Below, one piece after another: positions 48,192 to 59,361 of a DNA stretch of 64,000 bases. Made by a program: the position numbers and the translations under genes. Source of the stretch: Pseudoduganella violacea (GTDB lineage: Bacteria > Pseudomonadota > Gammaproteobacteria > Burkholderiales > Burkholderiaceae_D); the NCBI RefSeq assembly GCF_014191875.1, contig NZ_JACHXD010000007.1, forward strand, positions 1 through 64,000, in the 5' to 3' direction. The notes beneath the pieces were generated by a model. The model saw nothing but the letters and a program-made list of their open reading frames with translations. It was not told where the DNA came from and ran no database searches. The stretch's first letter is position 1. Every line of letters begins with the position of its first letter.

Positions 48192-49559
48192 TTACAGCCA
48201 GCCTTTAACCGTCATCTTCTGCGACACATAGCGCGCCAGCAGGAAGTAGTTGAACGGGGTTGGATGCACATCGTCGGCATAGGAGTAATGGCTGACGTCG
48301 CCCGCGATCAGATTGCTGGCGTTGCAGCCCAGGGAATTGCCCAGCGGGTTCTTGCTCGCGTCGCAGGCGGTATCCTTCACATTGGTCAGACCATACGGGC
48401 CGGGATTGGTGGCCTGGTCGTGGCTGACGGCAAACACGTCGACCACCAGCACCTTGCTTTCGCTGGCCAGACCGGTGTTCAGCTGGTCGTTGAAAGCTTT
48501 CACCATGGCGTTGATCAGGGTCTGGATGGCCGCCGGTTTCGACAGGCCGGCCGGGGTATTGGCCACGTCCGGGATATTGTTTACCACCACGTAGTTGGCG
48601 CCGTTGCCGACGACCTGGGTTTTCACCAGGGCCACCAGCTCATTGGCGGCGGTCGCCATGGCCGTCACCAGCGTCGGGCCGGTGGCGGTCACGTAGTCGG
48701 CGCCGGCCTTGGCGCCGGCGGCCTCGCCATCGGCCTTGGCTTTCAGCGCCATCGGGCCATACACGGCAGGCGCGGCCACGCCGGTATTGCCGGCCGTGAC
48801 GGCGGCCGTCACGGCCGCGGTGAGCACGCTGGCGTCGGTGTGGCCGGGACGCACGCTTTCGGCCGCCAGCGCGGCGCCGATGGCTTGCGCGGCCGTGGCC
48901 GGATTCGGGGCGCCGGCCGCCAACTGGGCGGTCAGGCTGGCGCCGAAGGCCTTGGCGCCGGCCGCCGCGCCAGCCGCCTTGGCGCCCGCGTCGAGTTCGC
49001 CCAGGCCCACCAGCAGGTCATTGCCACCGGTCATAATCAGCACCAACTCCTTGCCGCTGAACTTGCCGCCCGTCACGGCCAGGTGGTTCTTCACCTGCTG
49101 CACCGTGGGCACGGTCAGGGCGCCCAGCGCGCTGCCGGTGGCCTTGTGGCCCTTGCCGATCGGATTGGTGACGCGCGAGCCGCCCTGGGCGTAGCCGAAG
49201 CAATTGGAATTGGTGGCGATGGGCACCGAGAAGCCCTTGCTGGCGTCGCCGTCCAGGCCGGTCATGGCCGGGCATGGCGCGGGCAGCTTGAGCTGGGCGG
49301 CCATCAGCTCGGTCCAGTTCTTGCCGGTCAGCGCGGGATTGACGGCCGTGTTGTCGCCGTTGATGGTGAAGGTGCCGCCGCCGATGGCCTTGACGGTGCC
49401 GACGCGGTAAGTGCCGACGTCGGAGAGGCTGTCGCCGAACGATACCTGGGATGCAAACTGGACCTTGTTATTCTGTTCGCCGGGGCTGGGGCTGCTGCCT
49501 CCGCAAGCGGCCAGGACGGCCGCAGCCATTGCAGCAAGTGCAAGCTTGGTAATGCGCAT
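48192..49559 (-). CDS. SGNH/GDSL lipoprotein esterase
   Basis: 455 residues from ATG 49559 (AAGGAG 7 bases upstream). The lipoprotein signal ends in AAVLAAC, with cysteine the probable lipidation site. GDSL blocks: SFGDSLSDVG (block I, nucleophile Ser), GGNDLLVGLG (block III) and DDVHPTPFNYFLLARYV (block V, catalytic D-x-x-H). A large Ala/Gly/Thr-rich insertion lies in the middle (about 210-300). It is probably an envelope-bound lipase/esterase. It is followed by ompW and preceded by another secreted lipase. Confidence 0.87.
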   Translation of the reverse strand: MRITKLALAAMAAAVLAACGGSSPSPGEQNNKVQFASQVSFGDSLSDVGTYRVGTVKAIGGGTFTINGDNTAVNPALTGKNWTELMAAQLKLPAPCPAMTGLDGDASKGFSVPIATNSNCFGYAQGGSRVTNPIGKGHKATGSALGALTVPTVQQVKNHLAVTGGKFSGKELVLIMTGGNDLLVGLGELDAGAKAAGAAAGAKAFGASLTAQLAAGAPNPATAAQAIGAALAAESVRPGHTDASVLTAAVTAAVTAGNTGVAAPAVYGPMALKAKADGEAAGAKAGADYVTATGPTLVTAMATAANELVALVKTQVVGNGANYVVVNNIPDVANTPAGLSKPAAIQTLINAMVKAFNDQLNTGLASESKVLVVDVFAVSHDQATNPGPYGLTNVKDTACDASKNPLGNSLGCNASNLIAGDVSHYSYADDVHPTPFNYFLLARYVSQKMTVKGWL

Positions 49560-49724
49560 TAATGTCTCCTTGTGTGTTTTATAGTACGGACGTGCTTTTC
49601 GCCGTACATTTAATATGCCAGCACGCCAATGCCAAGCACAAGGAGAATTTTGTAAAAAGAACAGTTTTGTTGAAAATGCCGAACTCGGTGCCGAGCGGCC
49701 ATACCAGGAGTAATCCAGCAAGAT

Positions 49725-51239
49725 TTACTTCAATTCAGCCGTAATCTTGTCGAAGAAGGCGCGCGCGGCCAGCAGGCAGAAAGGCGCGGCCAGGCGCGCA
49801 TGGTAGCGCTCGGCCACCGCCTCGTCCGGATTGCGCCCCTCTTTTTGCGCCTGCTGGCGCACGGCGGCCTGGTGGCGCGCGAAACCCTGGCGGTAGAGAC
49901 TGTACTCATCCTGCTGGGCCTGGGCTTCCAGATCGAGCAGGACCGGCGCCGCGCCCTGGGCGCGGAAATAGCTGGCGGCGGCCGTGGCGTTATAGAAGGG
50001 CACGGCCGGATCATGCGCGGCGCCGCACAGCAGCAGCGGGCTTTGCGGCCGGTAATTGCGCAAATCGTTTTTCAGCATCCAGCGCCGCAGATTGTTCTGG
50101 CTGGGGCAGGCGCCCGGCGTGGCGCTGCAGGGATGCTCGGCCATGTCCTGCAGATAGGCCGCGCGGTAACTGCTGCGCACCAGATGCGGGTCGGCGAAAT
50201 ACGGCCGGCTGCCGTCGGCCTGGGGCTGCGAGTCGCTGGCGAACAGGGCGCGCGCGGGCAGCTTGCCGCGCTTGAACAAGTCTTCGCGCGTCAGGCTGCC
50301 CGGCAGCAGGGTTTCGATGCCGCTGGCGTACTGGCTCTCGTACAGCTCGCCCGGCGTGGCATAGATGGCCGCGCCCGAGCGCTGGGCCGAGGTGCCGATC
50401 AGCGGCAGGTAGACGGTGATGCCGGCGTTCGGCTTGCCGGCGAAGACATCGTCGGCCATCTGCGCCATCGCATACGGGCCGGACAGGCCGGCGGCGGCCG
50501 TCACCTGGAATTCGCCGCCATATTCCTGCTGCATGGCGCGCTGGGTGGCGAGCGTGACGAAGCCGCCCTGCGAATAGCCCGCCAAGAACAGGCGCGGCGC
50601 GGCCTGCATCTTCAGCTTGGCCAGCGCGGCGCGGCTGGCGCGCAGGGCGTCGGCCATATCGGCCGACTGCTGCTCGGCGTTCAGATAGGGATGGTAGGGC
50701 AGCGACGAGCCTTCATAGCCGGCGTAATTGGGCGCCACCACGATATAGCCCTGGGCCGTGAACATGGCCGCCACCAGGCGCGCTTCGCCGCGCAGGCGGG
50801 CCATATCGTGGCTCTTGGAGATCGAGGTGCCGTGCGCGTACAGCAGCAGCGGGCGCGGCCCCTTGCAGAGGCTGTCGCGGCCGGAGGGCAGGATCAGGGC
50901 GGCGCTGGCGTCGGTGGCTTCGCCGCTGCCGCCCACGGTGCGGTAGCGCACGGTATACGTGGTGATGGTGCAGCGCGGCTGGCCGATGGCCTGGCCGGCG
51001 TCCTCCCCTGCCCGGTCGAGCAGCTGGGACAGCAGTTCCGGTTCGATGCGCTTGGCACTGGAGAACGGTCCCATCTCGATGCGCGCCAGGGTCGGCCCCG
51101 CCAATAGCGCGCCGCGCTCGACACGCTCGACGCGCGCGGCATAGGGCTGGGAGCCGGCCGATTCCGCGGCGCCGGCGCATGGCGCCAGCAGCGCGGCAAA
51201 CAGCGGGAAGAGGGAGAACAGCCGCGGCGATCGGAACAT
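49725..51239 (-). CDS. Secreted alpha/beta-hydrolase, lipase (LIP) family
   Basis: 504 residues with signal peptide (LFSLFPLFAALLAPCAGAAE). LLLYAHGTSI forms the oxyanion-hole region, YIVVAPNYAGYEGS follows, and the nucleophile elbow is AGYSQGGFVTLAT. Acid and histidine candidates lie in the last third (GAAHDPAVPF and after). It is similar to secretory lipases/tannase-like esterases. It is longer than typical lipases because of an N-terminal 60-residue segment. The 217-base upstream spacer (51240-51456) shows no clear signal. Confidence 0.82.
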   Translation of the reverse strand: MFRSPRLFSLFPLFAALLAPCAGAAESAGSQPYAARVERVERGALLAGPTLARIEMGPFSSAKRIEPELLSQLLDRAGEDAGQAIGQPRCTITTYTVRYRTVGGSGEATDASAALILPSGRDSLCKGPRPLLLYAHGTSISKSHDMARLRGEARLVAAMFTAQGYIVVAPNYAGYEGSSLPYHPYLNAEQQSADMADALRASRAALAKLKMQAAPRLFLAGYSQGGFVTLATQRAMQQEYGGEFQVTAAAGLSGPYAMAQMADDVFAGKPNAGITVYLPLIGTSAQRSGAAIYATPGELYESQYASGIETLLPGSLTREDLFKRGKLPARALFASDSQPQADGSRPYFADPHLVRSSYRAAYLQDMAEHPCSATPGACPSQNNLRRWMLKNDLRNYRPQSPLLLCGAAHDPAVPFYNATAAASYFRAQGAAPVLLDLEAQAQQDEYSLYRQGFARHQAAVRQQAQKEGRNPDEAVAERYHARLAAPFCLLAARAFFDKITAELK

Positions 51240-51456
51240 ACAGCCTCCATGCGCAAGCCGCAGGCGGCGGGAGAGGCAGGCGGCACGCTGGCCGCCGCTG
51301 CGGCAGGAATGATGCGGAAACCTGATCCGTCACCGGTACACGGCTGGGCTTCCTTGCATAAGCATACTCCTGCCGTTGAGCTGTCAGCGCATGAGCTGCG
51401 CGCGCCGTTGCGAACACGCACTTGACGCGCGCCGCCACGCCGGGCGGTGTGGCGCT

Positions 51457-52539
51457 TCAGGCTTGCAGGAACTTGTCGATGGTGCCGGCGGAGCCGAAAG
51501 CGGCGCGGCGCAGGCGGTCGTTGACGCCCAGCCAGGCTTCGCCTTGCGGCGGTGCTTCGACCAGGATCAGGTCGGCCCCGGTCTGGTCCATGGCGCGCAG
51601 GGCCGCGTACAGGCCGTAGGCATAGCCCACCGGATCGCCCGGCAGGGTCGCTTGCGCACCACCGAGGGCGATGGCCGAATAGTGGATGACGGCCACCCGG
51701 CGTTGCCGCGCTTGCAGGGCGGCCAAGGTTTCCACCACGGCAGCGCCGGCAATCAGGGCCACCGGTGCTTTCGGCGCATAATGCGATTCCAGCGTGCCGG
51801 AAGCGCGCGGCGCGCTCTGGTCGGGCAGGCCCGGCATCTGGCCGATGACGTCGGCGATCTGCTTGGCGCTGATATGGCCGGGACGCAGCAGCACCGGGCC
51901 GTGCGTGGCCAGGCGCGACAGGTCGAGGATGGTCGATTCGATGCCGACCTGGCTGGAGCCGCCGTCCAGCACGGCGGCGATGCGCGCGCCGTTACCGGGA
52001 GCGTTACCGTTACCGTTACCGGGACCGGGACCGGAACTGACCTCGCCGTCGAACTCGTCGCGCACGTGCTGGGCCGTGGTCGGGCTGACATTGCCGAATT
52101 TATTCGCCGACGGCGCCGCCACCCCGCCCTTGCCGCCCTTGAAGGCCGACAGCAGGGCCACCGCGACCGGATGCGATGGGCAGCGCAAGCCCACCGTATC
52201 CTGGCCGCCGGAGACGGCGTCGGGGATATGGCTGGCGCGCTTCAGGATCAGGGTCAGCGGGCCGGGCCAGAAGGCCGCGACCAGGGCGTGCGCCTCGGCC
52301 GGAATCGCGCTGGCCCAGTAGGACAGGTCGGCGCCCGGCGCCAGGTGCACGATGACCGGGTGGTCGTTGGGACGGCCCTTGGCTTCATAGATGCGGGCCA
52401 CGGCCGCCGGGCTTTCGGCGTCCGCGCCCAGGCCGTACACGGTCTCGGTCGGGAAAGCGACCAGGGCGCCCGCTTCCAGCGCCCGCGCGGCCGCCGCGAT
52501 GGCGGCCTGGTCCAGCTCGTTCATGGAACTGCCACTCAT
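51457..52539 (-). CDS. tsaC: Threonylcarbamoyl-AMP synthase (Sua5/YrdC type)
   Basis: 360 residues: YrdC domain (about 1-215) with [46 protein letters not shown] and [12 protein letters not shown], then a Sua5-type C-terminal domain (about 235-360; APKAPVALI). It makes threonylcarbamoyl-AMP for t6A in tRNA. A low-complexity Gly/Pro/Asn insertion ([17 protein letters not shown], near residue 165) sits in the YrdC domain, coded by hexamer repeats. The ATG overlaps the purK stop (ATGA). Confidence 0.9.
   Translation of the reverse strand: MSGSSMNELDQAAIAAAARALEAGALVAFPTETVYGLGADAESPAAVARIYEAKGRPNDHPVIVHLAPGADLSYWASAIPAEAHALVAAFWPGPLTLILKRASHIPDAVSGGQDTVGLRCPSHPVAVALLSAFKGGKGGVAAPSANKFGNVSPTTAQHVRDEFDGEVSSGPGPGNGNGNAPGNGARIAAVLDGGSSQVGIESTILDLSRLATHGPVLLRPGHISAKQIADVIGQMPGLPDQSAPRASGTLESHYAPKAPVALIAGAAVVETLAALQARQRRVAVIHYSAIALGGAQATLPGDPVGYAYGLYAALRAMDQTGADLILVEAPPQGEAWLGVNDRLRRAAFGSAGTIDKFLQA
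51991..52032. repeat. Hexanucleotide repeat tract inside tsaC
   Basis: GTTACC appears four times (51991, then three tandem copies 52003-52020), followed by GGGACC twice (52021-52032). The unit is six bases, so length changes would keep the tsaC frame and add or remove Gly-Asn or Gly-Pro pairs. Confidence 0.85.
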
Positions 52540-53729
52540 GGCGCGATGCCCAGGATCAGGCAGGCCGCGTGCAACTGGTCCTGCGCCTCCTCCAGCGTGG
52601 CCGCGATAAAGGTCAGGTGGCCCATCTTGCGGCCGCGGCGCGGATCGTCCTTGCCGTACAGGTGCAGGCAGGCGCCCGGCAGGCCCAGGATGCGGTCCCA
52701 GGCCGGCTCGCGCGGCTGCTCGCTATCGCCCTCGAACCAGATATCGCCCAGGATGTTGAGCATCACGGCCGGCGAATGCTGGCGCACCTCGCCCAGCGGC
52801 AGGCGCGCCATGGCGCGCACCTGCTGCGCGAACTGGCTGGTGACGCAGGCGTCGATGGTGTAGTGGCCGCTGTTGTGCGGACGCGGCGCCATCTCGTTGA
52901 CCACCAGGCTGCCGTCGGCCAGCACGAAGAATTCGATGCACAGCACGCCGACATAACCCAGTTCGGCCACGATGGCGCGCGCCGCCGCCTGCGCCTTGGC
53001 CGCGCATTCGGCCGTGATATTCGGGCCTGGCACGGTGGTGGTGAACAGGATGCCGTCGCGGTGCACGTTCTCGGCGATCGGATACACCACGGACTGGCCG
53101 TCGGCGCCGCGCACGGTCAGCACCGACACTTCATAGGCCAGCGGCAGCATCTTCTCCAGCAGGCAGGTGACCTGGCCCATGGCGTGGAAGGCGGCGTGCA
53201 ATTCCTCGCGGCTGCGCACGCGCACCTGGCCCTTGCCGTCATAGCCCATGCGCACGGTTTTCAGGATGCCGGGCAGCAGCTCGTCGCCGACGCTGGCGAT
53301 ATCCGTTTCGGAGGAAATCACCTTGTGCGGCGCCGGCAGCACGCCCGACTTCGCGGCGCAGCCGACGAAGAAGCGTTTTTCCGCGATGCGGTCCTGGGCC
53401 ACCGACACGCCATGGGCGTCCGGCGCGACAAAGACTTGCTGTCCCAGGCGCGACAGGCTGTCGGCCGGCACGTTCTCAAACTCGGTGGTGACGGCCACGC
53501 ATTGCGCGGCCAGCGCATCGAGGCCGGCGGCGTCGCTGTAGCCGGCTTGCACCAGGCGCTGGGCGACCTGCCCGGCCGGGCAGTCGCGCGCCGGTTCCAG
53601 CACGGCCACCTGGTAGCCCATGCTTTGCGCGGCCTGGGCGAACATGCGGCCCAATTGGCCGCCGCCCATAACCCCCAGCCAGCTTGGCGGATTGGCTGCC
53701 AGCGGGGAAGAAGACTTCGGAGTACTCAT
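52536..53729 (-). CDS. purK: N5-carboxyaminoimidazole ribonucleotide synthase
   Basis: 397 residues of the ATP-grasp fold: [16 protein letters not shown] (N-terminal nucleotide motif), [15 protein letters not shown], and [18 protein letters not shown] near the metal site. It carboxylates AIR in purine synthesis with ATP and bicarbonate. ATG 53729 is taken over an in-frame TTG at 53741 that would overlap purE. It lies in the operon purC-purE-purK-tsaC. Confidence 0.93.
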   Translation of the reverse strand: MSTPKSSSPLAANPPSWLGVMGGGQLGRMFAQAAQSMGYQVAVLEPARDCPAGQVAQRLVQAGYSDAAGLDALAAQCVAVTTEFENVPADSLSRLGQQVFVAPDAHGVSVAQDRIAEKRFFVGCAAKSGVLPAPHKVISSETDIASVGDELLPGILKTVRMGYDGKGQVRVRSREELHAAFHAMGQVTCLLEKMLPLAYEVSVLTVRGADGQSVVYPIAENVHRDGILFTTTVPGPNITAECAAKAQAAARAIVAELGYVGVLCIEFFVLADGSLVVNEMAPRPHNSGHYTIDACVTSQFAQQVRAMARLPLGEVRQHSPAVMLNILGDIWFEGDSEQPREPAWDRILGLPGACLHLYGKDDPRRGRKMGHLTFIAATLEEAQDQLHAACLILGIAP

Positions 53730-53733
53730 TACA

Positions 53734-54234
53734 TTATTCAAGCGGTAAGGTCATGGCCTTGGCGGCTGCGGTCTGCTGGGCGCGGAAAGCTTCCAGCTGG
53801 GCCGCGAGGGCGTCGTCGGTGGCGGCCAGCATGGCCACCGCCGTCAGGGCGGCGTTGGCGGCGCCCGCTTCGCCGATGGCGAAGGTGGACACCGGCACGC
53901 CCTTGGGCATCTGCACGATGGACAGCAGCGAGTCCTCGCCGCGCAGGTATTTGGACGGCACGGGCACGCCCAGCACCGGCACGATGGTCTTGGCCGCCAC
54001 CATGCCTGGCAGGTGGGCGGCGCCGCCGGCGCCGGCGATGATGGCGCGCAGGCCGCGCGCGCGCGCGCTTTCGGCGTAGGCGAACATTTCGTCGGGCATG
54101 CGGTGGGCCGAGATCACTTGCGCCTCATGCGGCACGCCAAACTGCTTGAGCATGGCGACCGCGTGCTGCATCACGTCCCAGTCGGAGGACGAACCCATGA
54201 TGATGCCGACCAGCGGCTTGTTCTGCTCGGTCAT
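53734..54234 (-). CDS. purE: N5-carboxyaminoimidazole ribonucleotide mutase
   Basis: 166 residues. [17 protein letters not shown] at the start, [11 protein letters not shown] with the catalytic histidine, and [15 protein letters not shown] are the PurE hallmarks. It moves the carboxylate from N5 to C4 to give CAIR. It lies between purC (2 bases upstream) and purK. Confidence 0.95.
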   Translation of the reverse strand: MTEQNKPLVGIIMGSSSDWDVMQHAVAMLKQFGVPHEAQVISAHRMPDEMFAYAESARARGLRAIIAGAGGAAHLPGMVAAKTIVPVLGVPVPSKYLRGEDSLLSIVQMPKGVPVSTFAIGEAGAANAALTAVAMLAATDDALAAQLEAFRAQQTAAAKAMTLPLE

Positions 54235-54236
54235 GC

Positions 54237-55133
54237 TTACACCTTCAGCTTCTCGCCGGTCAGGCGTTCGATGGCTTCGAAATACTTGGCCTGGGTTTTA
54301 TTGATGACGTCGGCCGGCAGGGCGGGTGCGGGCGGCGCCTTGTTCCAGTCTTTCAGGGTTTCCAGGTAGTCGCGCACGAACTGCTTGTCGAAGGAAGGCG
54401 GCGACATATCCGGCGCGTAGGAGTCGGCCGGCCAGAAGCGCGAGGAGTCGGCGGTCAGCACTTCATCCATCAGGTGCAGCACGCCGTTGTCGTCCAGACC
54501 GAACTCGAACTTGGTGTCGGCAATGATGATGCCGCGCGTGGCCGCGTAGTCGGCGGCGGTGCGGTACAGTTCGATGCTGATGGCGCGCATCTGGGCGGCC
54601 AGGTCGGCGCCGATGCGCTCTTCCATTTCAGCGAAGCTGATGTTCTCGTCGTGTTCGCCCAAGTCGGCCTTGGCGGCCGGGGTGAACAGCGGCTCCGGCA
54701 GCTTGTCGGCCTGGCGCAGGCCGGCCGGCAATTGAATGCCGCAGATGCTGCCGGTGGCCTGGTAATCCTTCCAGCCCGAACCGATGATGTAACCGCGCAC
54801 CACCGCTTCCACCAGGATCGGCTTCAGGCGCTTGGCGACCACGGCGCGGCCTTTGACCTGCTCCACCTCATCGGCGGCCACCACGGATTCCGGCGCCACG
54901 CCGGTCAGGTGGTTGGGCACGATGTGGCCCAGTTTTTCGAACCAGAAATCGCTCATCTGGTTCAGCACCATGCCCTTGCCGGGGATCGGTTCGTTCATCA
55001 CGACGTCGAAAGCGGACAGGCGGTCGGTAGTGACGATCAGGATCTTGTCGTCGCCGACGGCGTAGTTGTCGCGGACTTTGCCGTGGCCCAGCAGGGGCAG
55101 GGATTGGATGGAGGATTGGTAAAGGCTGTTCAT
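54237..55133 (-). CDS. purC: SAICAR synthetase
   Basis: 298 residues. [20 protein letters not shown] (ATP-binding), [35 protein letters not shown] and [14 protein letters not shown] are the family motifs. It is of the longer bacterial/yeast-like type rather than the 240-residue E. coli type. It joins CAIR and aspartate. First of the pur genes here; a terminator for fba lies 45 bases before it. Confidence 0.95.
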   Translation of the reverse strand: MNSLYQSSIQSLPLLGHGKVRDNYAVGDDKILIVTTDRLSAFDVVMNEPIPGKGMVLNQMSDFWFEKLGHIVPNHLTGVAPESVVAADEVEQVKGRAVVAKRLKPILVEAVVRGYIIGSGWKDYQATGSICGIQLPAGLRQADKLPEPLFTPAAKADLGEHDENISFAEMEERIGADLAAQMRAISIELYRTAADYAATRGIIIADTKFEFGLDDNGVLHLMDEVLTADSSRFWPADSYAPDMSPPSFDKQFVRDYLETLKDWNKAPPAPALPADVINKTQAKYFEAIERLTGEKLKV

Positions 55134-55178
55134 AGCGGGGGAAGGTCGGGATAAGCGAAACTAAGGAAACCAAGCAAA

Positions 55179-55200
55179 ACCGGCGGGAAGGCCCGCCGGT
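55179..55200 (-). terminator. Terminator after fba
   Basis: On the minus strand ACCGGCGGG pairs with CCCGCCGGT around a 4-base loop and is followed by TTTTGCTTGGTTT. It lies 15 bases after the fba stop, separating the glycolytic genes from purC. Confidence 0.8.
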
Positions 55201-55214
55201 CGAGGGAGTGTTAC

Positions 55215-56279
55215 TTACTTCACAATCTGGGCCAGTTGGCCGGCCTTGTAGCGTTCGGCCATTTTTTCCAGCGGCACCGGCTTGATCTGGCTGGCGCGGC
55301 CTTCGCAACCGAAGGACAGGAAGCGCGCCTTGCAGATTTCCTCGGCGGCGGCACGGGCCGGCTTGAGGAAATCGCGCGGGTCGAACTTGGATGGGTTCTC
55401 GAACATGTACTTGCGCACGGCGGCGGTCATGGCCAGGCGGATATCGGTGTCGATATTGATCTTGCGCACGCCGTGACGGATGCCTTCCTGGATCTCTTCG
55501 ACCGGCACACCGTAGGTTTCCTTCATGTCGCCGCCGAATTCGCGGATGATGGCCAGCAGGTCTTGCGGCACCGACGAGGAACCGTGCATCACCAGGTGGG
55601 TGTTGGGGATGCGCGCGTGGATTTCCTTGATGCGGTCGATGGCCAGGATGTCGCCGGTCGGCTTGCGGGTGAACTTGTAGGCGCCGTGCGAGGTGCCGAT
55701 GGCGATGGCCAGGGCGTCGCACTGGGTGCGCTCGACGAAGTCGGCGGCTTGCGCCACGTCGGTCAGCAGCTGTTCGCGGGTCATGGTGCCTTCAGCGCCG
55801 TGGCCGTCTTCCTTGTCGCCCTTCATGGTTTCCAGGGAACCGAGCACGCCCAGTTCCGCTTCCACCGTGACGCCGATGGCGTGCGAGAACTTCACGACTT
55901 CACGCGACACTTCCACGTTGTACTCGTAGGAGGCAACGGACTTGCCGTCGGCTTCCAGCGAGCCGTCCATCATCACCGAGGTGAAACCGGAGCGGATCGC
56001 GGCCATGCAGACCGCCGGCGACTGGCCGTGGTCCTGGTGCATGACGACCGGGATGTGCGGGTAGGCTTCGACGGCGGCGTCGATCAGGTGGCGCAGGAAA
56101 GCTTCGCCGGCGTATTTGCGGGCGCCAGCCGAAGCCTGCATGATGACCGGGCTGTTGACCGCGTCGGCGGCAGCCATGATGGCCTGCACTTGCTCCAGGT
56201 TGTTGACGTTAAAGGCTGGCAGGCCATAACCGTGTTCGGCGGCATGGTCCAGCAGCTGGCGCATGGATACGAGAGACAT
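55215..56279 (-). CDS. fba: Fructose-bisphosphate aldolase, class II
   Basis: 354 residues. MHQDHGQSP holds zinc and catalytic residues; [37 protein letters not shown] and HGSSSVPQD are the class II (Calvin-type) motifs, and [14 protein letters not shown] lies near the end. It interconverts fructose-1,6-bisphosphate with DHAP and G3P in glycolysis and gluconeogenesis. It sits 72 bases after pyk in the pgk-pyk-fba run. Confidence 0.95.
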   Translation of the reverse strand: MSLVSMRQLLDHAAEHGYGLPAFNVNNLEQVQAIMAAADAVNSPVIMQASAGARKYAGEAFLRHLIDAAVEAYPHIPVVMHQDHGQSPAVCMAAIRSGFTSVMMDGSLEADGKSVASYEYNVEVSREVVKFSHAIGVTVEAELGVLGSLETMKGDKEDGHGAEGTMTREQLLTDVAQAADFVERTQCDALAIAIGTSHGAYKFTRKPTGDILAIDRIKEIHARIPNTHLVMHGSSSVPQDLLAIIREFGGDMKETYGVPVEEIQEGIRHGVRKINIDTDIRLAMTAAVRKYMFENPSKFDPRDFLKPARAAAEEICKARFLSFGCEGRASQIKPVPLEKMAERYKAGQLAQIVK

Positions 56280-56351
56280 GGTAATACTCCAAACAATAAA
56301 GAAATCTTTCGGTTCCGGCCGGCCTGGTGGGCGGGCCGGAACATGGCGCGC

Positions 56352-57821
56352 TTAGCGGGCCGTTTCCGCGCGGTGGGTGAATTCGCCCACTTTCACAATG
56401 CGCAGCGCGTTGGTGCCGCCCACTTTGCCCATCGGCGCACCCCAGGTAACGACGATCATATCGCCCTTCTCGGCGATGCCCTGCTTGACCAGCAGATCTT
56501 CGGCGCTGCGCAACACCACGTCGGTGGGCGCGTCCTGGGTCAGCTGGAAGGTGCAGACATTGCGGTACAGGCAAGCTTTACGCTGGGTGGTGACGCTCGG
56601 CGTGAGCGCGATGATCGGCGTGTCGATATTGTGGCGGCTCATCCACAGTGCGGTGGAGCCGGATTCGGTCAGGGCCACAATCGCTTTCACGCGCAGGTGG
56701 TGGGCGGTAAACAGCGCACCATAGGCAATCGACTGGTCGATGCGGGTAAAGCGGGCGTTGAGGAAGTCAGCGTCCAGCTTGTTGTATTCGGATTGCTCGG
56801 CTTCGATGCAGATGGCGGCCATCATTTCCACCGTCTCCACCGGGTATTTGCCGGAAGCCGTTTCGGCCGAGGTCATCACGGCGTCGGTGCCGTCCAGCAC
56901 CGCGTTCGCCACGTCCGACACTTCGGCGCGGGTCGGCACGGCGTTGAAGATCATCGATTCCATCATCTGCGTGGCGGTGATGGCGATCTTGTTCGATTCG
57001 CGCGCCATGCGGATCATGCGCTTCTGCAGGGCAGGCACGGCGGCATTGCCCACTTCCACCGCCAGGTCGCCGCGGGCGACCATGATGCCGTCGGAAGCGT
57101 TGAGGATTTCCTGCAGGGCGGGAATGGCTTCGGCGCGCTCGATCTTGGCGATCATCATCGGCTTGTGGCCGAACGGCTCGCCGGCGATATTCGCCAGCTG
57201 GCGCGCCATTTCCATATCGGTGGCGTTTTTCGGGAAGGAGATGGCCAGGAAATCGGCCTGGAAGCTCATCGCCACCTTGATGTCTTCCATGTCCTTGGCG
57301 GTCAGGGCCGGCGCAGTAAGGCCGCCGCCCTGGCGGTTGATGCCCTTGTTATTCGACAGTTCGCCGCCGATCTTCACCGTGGTGAAGATTTCATGGCCGA
57401 CGATCTTGTCGACCACCAGCACGATCAGGCCGTCATTGAGCAGCAGCAGGTCGCCGCCGCGCAGGTCGCTCGGCAGGTTCTTGTAGTCGAGGCCGACGCG
57501 TTCCTGATTGCCCAGCTCGCCGTTCTCGCCCCATTTGGCGTCGAGAATGAATTTATCGCCGTTGGCCAGGTCGATCTTATTGTTCTCGAACTTGCCGACG
57601 CGGATCTTCGGACCCTGCATATCGGCCATGATCGCCACTTCCTTGCCGCACTCCGCCGCCGCCTGCCGCACCAGCTTGGCGCGGTCGATATGGTCCTGGC
57701 CCTTGCCATGCGAGAAGTTCAGGCGCACCACATCCACGCCGGCGCGGATCATGCGGATCAAAACGTTCAGGTCGGTGGAGGCTGGACCGATGGTTGCGAC
57801 GATTTTAGTGCCACGGGACAT
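56352..57821 (-). CDS. pyk: Pyruvate kinase
   Basis: 489 residues. TKIVATIGPAS at the start, VVRLNFSHG, the catalytic IMVARGDLAVEVG, MMESMI and TAETASGKYPVE. It transfers phosphate from PEP to ADP in the last glycolytic step. The C-terminal domain (about 355-489) is complete. It lies between pgk and fba. Confidence 0.95.
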   Translation of the reverse strand: MSRGTKIVATIGPASTDLNVLIRMIRAGVDVVRLNFSHGKGQDHIDRAKLVRQAAAECGKEVAIMADMQGPKIRVGKFENNKIDLANGDKFILDAKWGENGELGNQERVGLDYKNLPSDLRGGDLLLLNDGLIVLVVDKIVGHEIFTTVKIGGELSNNKGINRQGGGLTAPALTAKDMEDIKVAMSFQADFLAISFPKNATDMEMARQLANIAGEPFGHKPMMIAKIERAEAIPALQEILNASDGIMVARGDLAVEVGNAAVPALQKRMIRMARESNKIAITATQMMESMIFNAVPTRAEVSDVANAVLDGTDAVMTSAETASGKYPVETVEMMAAICIEAEQSEYNKLDADFLNARFTRIDQSIAYGALFTAHHLRVKAIVALTESGSTALWMSRHNIDTPIIALTPSVTTQRKACLYRNVCTFQLTQDAPTDVVLRSAEDLLVKQGIAEKGDMIVVTWGAPMGKVGGTNALRIVKVGEFTHRAETAR

Positions 57822-57865
57822 AGGGTTCCTTCATTCAGCGTGAGGGCGGGTCGGTGAGCGACAGG

Positions 57866-57894
57866 AAAAAAGCGCAGTGCGGATCACACTGCGC
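57866..57894 (-). terminator. Terminator after pgk
   Basis: On the minus strand GCGCAGTG and CACTGCGC form an 8-bp stem followed by six T residues, 10 bases after the pgk stop. It may only attenuate, since pyk follows on the same strand. Confidence 0.85.
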
Positions 57895-57903
57895 CTTCGG
57901 GAT

Positions 57904-59118
57904 TTACTGCTTGCTGCGTTGAACCAGGATGTCGACCGCTGGCAGAACCTTGCCTTCCAGGAATTCCAGGAAAGCGCCGCCGCCGGTCGAGATATACCCG
58001 ATTTTATCGGTAATATCGTATTTTGCAATCGCCGCCAGGGTGTCGCCGCCACCGGCGATCGAGAAGCCCTTGGAGCCGGCAATGGCCAGGGCCAGGGTCT
58101 TGGTGCCTTCGCCGAACTGGTCGAACTCGAACACGCCGACCGGGCCGTTCCAGACGATGGTGCCGGCGGCGCCGATCTGCTCGGCCAGCAGCTTGGCCGT
58201 TTTCGGGCCGATGTCGAGGATCATATCGTCGTCGGCCACGTCGGCCACATCCTTGACGGTGGCGGCGGCGCTGGGCGAGAACTCCTTGGCGCATACCACG
58301 TCGACCGGGATCGGCACTTGCGCGCCGCGCGCGGCCATCAAATCGATGATGGCCTTGGCTTCGGCCACCAGATCGGCTTCGGCCAGCGATTTGCCGATTT
58401 TCAGGCCGGCGGCCAGCATGAAGGTGTTGGCGATGCCGCCGCCGACGATCAGGTTATCGACCTTGTCGGCCAGCGATTTCAGGATCGACAGCTTGCTCGA
58501 AACCTTGGAGCCGGCCACGATGGCCAGCAGCGGACGGGCCGGCGCGCCCAGGGCTTTGCCCAGCGCGTCGAGTTCGGCGGCCAGCAGCGGGCCGGCGCAG
58601 GCAACCGGCGCGAATTTGGCGATGCCGTGGGTGGACGCTTCAGCGCGGTGGGCGGTGCCGAAAGCGTCGTTGACGTAGACGTCGCACAGCTTGGCCATTT
58701 TCTGGGCCAGCTCGTCCGCATTCTTCTTCTCGCCCTGGTTGACGCGCACGTTTTCCAGCAGCACGACCTGGCCGTTGGCCAGATTGTCCAGGCCAGCGCC
58801 GTCGACCCAGTTCTGTTTCAACTCCACCGGCTGGCCCAGCAGCTCGGCCAGACGCACGGCCACAGGCGCCAGGCTGTCTTCCGGCGTGAATTCGCCTTCG
58901 GTCGGACGGCCCAGGTGGGACGTGACCATCACCTTGGCGCCAGCGGCCACGGCGGCCTGGATGGCCGGCACGGAAGCGCGGATGCGCGTATCTTCGGTGA
59001 TCTTGCCGGCATCATCTTGCGGCACGTTCAAATCGGCGCGGATGAAGACCCGCTTGCCTTGCAGCGCGTTTTGCGCGACCAAATCCTGCAGACGAATGAA
59101 GTTCAGAACAGCTTGCAT
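57904..59118 (-). CDS. pgk: Phosphoglycerate kinase
   Basis: 404 residues. [15 protein letters not shown], the [11 protein letters not shown] loop, [27 protein letters not shown] and [12 protein letters not shown] near the end are the PGK motifs. It catalyses 1,3-bisphosphoglycerate plus ADP to 3-phosphoglycerate plus ATP. First of the glycolytic trio. The 243-base spacer upstream (59119-59361) holds no gene or repeat that I can support. Confidence 0.95.
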   Translation of the reverse strand: MQAVLNFIRLQDLVAQNALQGKRVFIRADLNVPQDDAGKITEDTRIRASVPAIQAAVAAGAKVMVTSHLGRPTEGEFTPEDSLAPVAVRLAELLGQPVELKQNWVDGAGLDNLANGQVVLLENVRVNQGEKKNADELAQKMAKLCDVYVNDAFGTAHRAEASTHGIAKFAPVACAGPLLAAELDALGKALGAPARPLLAIVAGSKVSSKLSILKSLADKVDNLIVGGGIANTFMLAAGLKIGKSLAEADLVAEAKAIIDLMAARGAQVPIPVDVVCAKEFSPSAAATVKDVADVADDDMILDIGPKTAKLLAEQIGAAGTIVWNGPVGVFEFDQFGEGTKTLALAIAGSKGFSIAGGGDTLAAIAKYDITDKIGYISTGGGAFLEFLEGKVLPAVDILVQRSKQ

Positions 59119-59361
59119 GGCTACCCAGAGGACGGTTAGTTGGAAAAGACCGCTATTCTACCCTAAGAACTCGTGGCAAAAATGGCCATAGCGTGCGCGC
59201 CGTGGCTTCCCGTGCGGGTCAGCAACGACACGGTTATGACAGAGTCATGCTTCTCTCGTGTTGCCTTAAGCCATCAATTTAAGCGCAGCAGTGTCGCTAT
59301 CTTCATTGACCTAAGCAACGGAAAGAGTACGGCTGGATCGATTTTCCAGGCCGCCCACCGG

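Noticed and set aside
59119..59361. A further immunity gene upstream of pgk
   Set aside because: Short frames only, without start signals or recognisable sequence.
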